Notes under the pieces: model-generated
What the model saw: only the letters and a program-made list of their open reading frames with translations
The model's database searches: none
What the model was told of the DNA's origin: nothing
Shown here: positions 6,976-8,619 of the stretch, in pieces
How positions within the stretch are numbered: position 1 is the stretch's first letter
How the letters are laid out: every line of letters starts with the position of its first letter
Program-made: the position numbers and the translations under genes
Assembly: GCA_947296835.1 (NCBI GenBank)
Contig: CAMYQS010000043.1
Span: 1 to 8,619, forward strand
Reading direction: 5' to 3'
DNA: 8,619 nt
From: an uncultured Atopostipes sp.
Lineage (GTDB): Bacteria; Bacillota; Bacilli; Lactobacillales; Carnobacteriaceae_A

Positions 6976-7746
6976 ATGACAACACTATTTTTTCCACCGC
7001 ATATTATTATTGGTGAAGAAGATAAACAGTATTATATGAAGAAACACGATGCATTGCCTGAAATGAAAAAGGATCAATTTCAAGTTTCAGGGATTGAGAT
7101 GGTCGTGCAAAATGGCGAAATTCTAGTACCAACATTTATTCGTTCAACCGTCAGTAAACCTGTCACATTGAAGAACACATCTATTTTATTAGTGGACGAA
7201 GATACGAACGTGATCGCAAAAACAGAAGTGGACTTCAGTAATTTAGGTGTTGTAGAACCAAATACGACTATCTTTTGGAATATAAACTTTCCAAAAGACT
7301 CGGTTGAGGTAACAGATTTCAATAACATTAAATCTTGGAGTTTAGCTTTCGAAGAAAATACGAAGCACCGATTAGACTTATCGGAATTAAGAGAAGGTGC
7401 GATTTCTGAAGCGGCGAGAGCGCAATTAGAAGAAATTATTAATGAATCTGATTTGTCAGCTAACGAATTATCATTAATGGGCTTATCTGCTAAGAGAGAT
7501 CACCAAGATGGACTTGAGATTACGTTGTTAGTTCAAAATGGTACGAAGGATAATTTGGATGTCCAGCTGTTGCCCCTTAATTTTTATGATGCAACAGGTG
7601 TACTAGCGGCTCAAGGTACATTTCAACTGAAAGACTTTGTGGTTTATGCAAATACAAGTAAACCGATGACGATTGTCTTTCCAAAGTCAGGGATACTTAA
7701 AAACAATCTGAACTTAGAATCATGGTCATTAGAACATGCAAAATAA
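6976..7746 (+). CDS. Protein of two SLAP domains
   Basis: The 256-residue product contains two copies of a SLAP-type domain, a family named from an accessory-Sec S-layer assembly protein of Bacillus. Copy one spans about 33-126 (QVSGIEM, PTFIRS, ILLVDE, DFSNLG, ending KSWSLAFE) and copy two about 163-255 (LSLMGLSAK, LLVQNGT, ending ESWSLEHA); the parallel layout and shared SWSL end show an internal duplication. There is no signal peptide, membrane segment or anchor, so the protein is expected in the cytosol. The full S-layer assembly partners (secA2 and relatives) are not in the window, so a role in secretion is only suggested by family. It lies 123 bases after the sortase-anchored protein in the same direction, behind a hairpin without a T run, so partial read-through is possible. 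No clear promoter was seen in the gap. Family call is fairly sure, function is not. Confidence 0.75.
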   Translation: MTTLFFPPHIIIGEEDKQYYMKKHDALPEMKKDQFQVSGIEMVVQNGEILVPTFIRSTVSKPVTLKNTSILLVDEDTNVIAKTEVDFSNLGVVEPNTTIFWNINFPKDSVEVTDFNNIKSWSLAFEENTKHRLDLSELREGAISEAARAQLEEIINESDLSANELSLMGLSAKRDHQDGLEITLLVQNGTKDNLDVQLLPLNFYDATGVLAAQGTFQLKDFVVYANTSKPMTIVFPKSGILKNNLNLESWSLEHAK

Positions 7747-7754
7747 ATAGACAA

Positions 7755-7798
7755 AAAAATAGCCTTCGAAGTTTATCAAAACTTCGAAGGCTATTTTT
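7755..7798. terminator. Bidirectional intrinsic terminator between convergent genes
   Basis: A perfect 20-base-pair stem (7755-7774 with 7779-7798) encloses the four-base loop ATCA. It ends in five T on the plus strand and is preceded by seven A (7753-7759), which read as a T run on the minus strand. It can therefore stop both the SLAP-domain gene and ald, whose stop codons lie 9 and 18 bases from the stem. Confidence 0.95.
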
Positions 7799-7815
7799 AC
7801 TATCATGTCATAAAA

Positions 7816-8619
7816 TTAACGACGGATTAAGTTGTACATGTTCGTGTGCTTCATATCTAATGCAGTCGCAACACCTTCGTTTGTAACTAATCCTTTATAC
7901 ACATTCACACCACGCATAATTGCTTGGTTGTTAAGGAAAGCTCTCTCTAGTCCGTTATTCGCGATTTGTTGTACATAGCGCATTGTAACGTTTGTAAGAG
8001 CAACAGTCGCCGTGTGTGGCACTGCACCAGGGATGTTTGCTACCGTATAGTGAATAACATCGTGTACTTTGTAGATTGGGTCGTCGTGTGTTGTTGCGTG
8101 AGTCGAAGTCGCAAAGTTTCCACCTTGGTCGATTGCTACGTCAACAATAACTGAACCAGGACGCATTGATTTAATCATTTTCTCTGTAACTAATACTGGT
8201 GCTTTTGCTCCAGGGATTAATACAGAACCAACAACTAAATCTGCATTTTTAACTGCTTGACCGATGTTATATGAGTTTGACATCAATGTGTTGATTTTTG
8301 TATCGTATAGGTCATCAATTTCAGCTAAACGAGCTTGGTCAATATCTAGAATGGTTACATTTGCGCCCATACCGACTGCAATCTTCGCAGCGTTTAAACC
8401 AACAACTCCACCACCGATAATAACTACGTTACCACGTTCTACACCAGGAACTCCACTTAGTAAAATACCTGATCCACCGTGAATATTTTGTAAGAATTGA
8501 GCACCTGCCTGAACTGAGAAGCGGCCTGCTACTTCACTCATTGGTTTTAATAATGGTAGTTGTCCTTTGACTGAAACTGTTTCATATCCAACTGCTGAAA
8601 CGTTTGCGTCGATTAAGGC
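7816..8619 (-). CDS. ald: Alanine dehydrogenase, C-terminal part
   Basis: Ald is a cytosolic hexameric enzyme that reversibly converts L-alanine and NAD+ to pyruvate, ammonia and NADH, used in alanine catabolism and, in Bacillus, for normal sporulation. The frame is open to the window edge, giving 267 residues; about 105-110 N-terminal residues, including the substrate-binding lysine and catalytic histidine, lie outside. Visible hallmarks are LPLLKPMSEVAGR, the NAD-binding glycine motif in VIIGGGVVGLNAA, VLIPGAKAP, the VDVAIDQGG block with the conserved active-site aspartate, and ANIPGAVP. The methionine at 8541 is internal (PMSEVAGR is conserved), not the start. The C-terminal tail ending NLIRR is distinct from the B. 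subtilis protein as I recall it. The gene converges on the SLAP-domain gene and shares its terminator. Confidence 0.96.
   Translation of the reverse strand, partial: ALIDANVSAVGYETVSVKGQLPLLKPMSEVAGRFSVQAGAQFLQNIHGGSGILLSGVPGVERGNVVIIGGGVVGLNAAKIAVGMGANVTILDIDQARLAEIDDLYDTKINTLMSNSYNIGQAVKNADLVVGSVLIPGAKAPVLVTEKMIKSMRPGSVIVDVAIDQGGNFATSTHATTHDDPIYKVHDVIHYTVANIPGAVPHTATVALTNVTMRYVQQIANNGLERAFLNNQAIMRGVNVYKGLVTNEGVATALDMKHTNMYNLIRR

Noticed and set aside
7966..8482. Plus-strand frames opposite ald
   Set aside because: They are complements of well-conserved ald codons with no ribosome binding site or family match.
8539..8541. Methionine at 8541 as the ald start
   Set aside because: It belongs to the conserved PMSEVAGR motif, and the frame continues with Ald-like residues to the window edge.
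1..8619. Mobile element, CRISPR array or tRNA/rRNA
   Set aside because: No terminal inverted repeats with a transposase, no regular repeat-spacer array and no cloverleaf or rRNA motif was seen.

Overview
The window looks like chromosomal DNA from a low-GC Gram-positive bacterium of the Bacillales. The evidence is its AT-rich composition, strong GGAGG-type ribosome binding sites, a TTG start codon, a perfect CcpA-type cre box, a 1762-residue LPXTG surface protein, a cytosolic SLAP-domain protein and a Bacillus-type alanine dehydrogenase. Genus cannot be fixed from the sequence; Planococcaceae-like bacilli are a guess.

Layout: (1) Positions 3-524 hold the 3' part of the methylthioadenosine/S-adenosylhomocysteine nucleosidase gene (mtnN). 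(2) luxS (555-1019) follows after 30 bases with no terminator between them, so the two consecutive enzymes of S-adenosylhomocysteine detoxification and AI-2 precursor synthesis look co-transcribed. A strong hairpin terminator closes the pair. (3) About 490 bases without a recognised gene (1073-1563) hold a consensus promoter with a cre box on its -35, three PhoP-box-like hexamers 11 bp apart, and a leader of about 285 nt with an orphan Shine-Dalgarno sequence and possible alternative hairpins. (4) A single gene (1564-6852) encodes an exported, sortase-anchored protein that joins OB-like binding domains, a chitobiase-C-like domain, an ExeM/NucH-type endonuclease/exonuclease/phosphatase (EEP) nuclease and a complete two-domain 5'-nucleotidase. 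(5) A short gap with a hairpin leads to a 256-residue protein made of two SLAP domains (6976-7746). (6) A perfect 20-bp bidirectional terminator separates it from the convergent alanine dehydrogenase gene ald (7816-8619, minus strand), which is cut by the window edge.

The most interesting object is the cell-wall nuclease/nucleotidase fusion. Its active-site motifs are intact in both catalytic modules, so one anchored polypeptide could cut extracellular nucleic acid and dephosphorylate the released nucleotides to nucleosides and phosphate. Its upstream region suggests carbon control (cre) and perhaps phosphate control (PhoP-like repeats), which fits a nutrient-scavenging role. The component families are known; I cannot tell without a search how common this domain order is. 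No CRISPR array, insertion sequence, tRNA or rRNA was seen.
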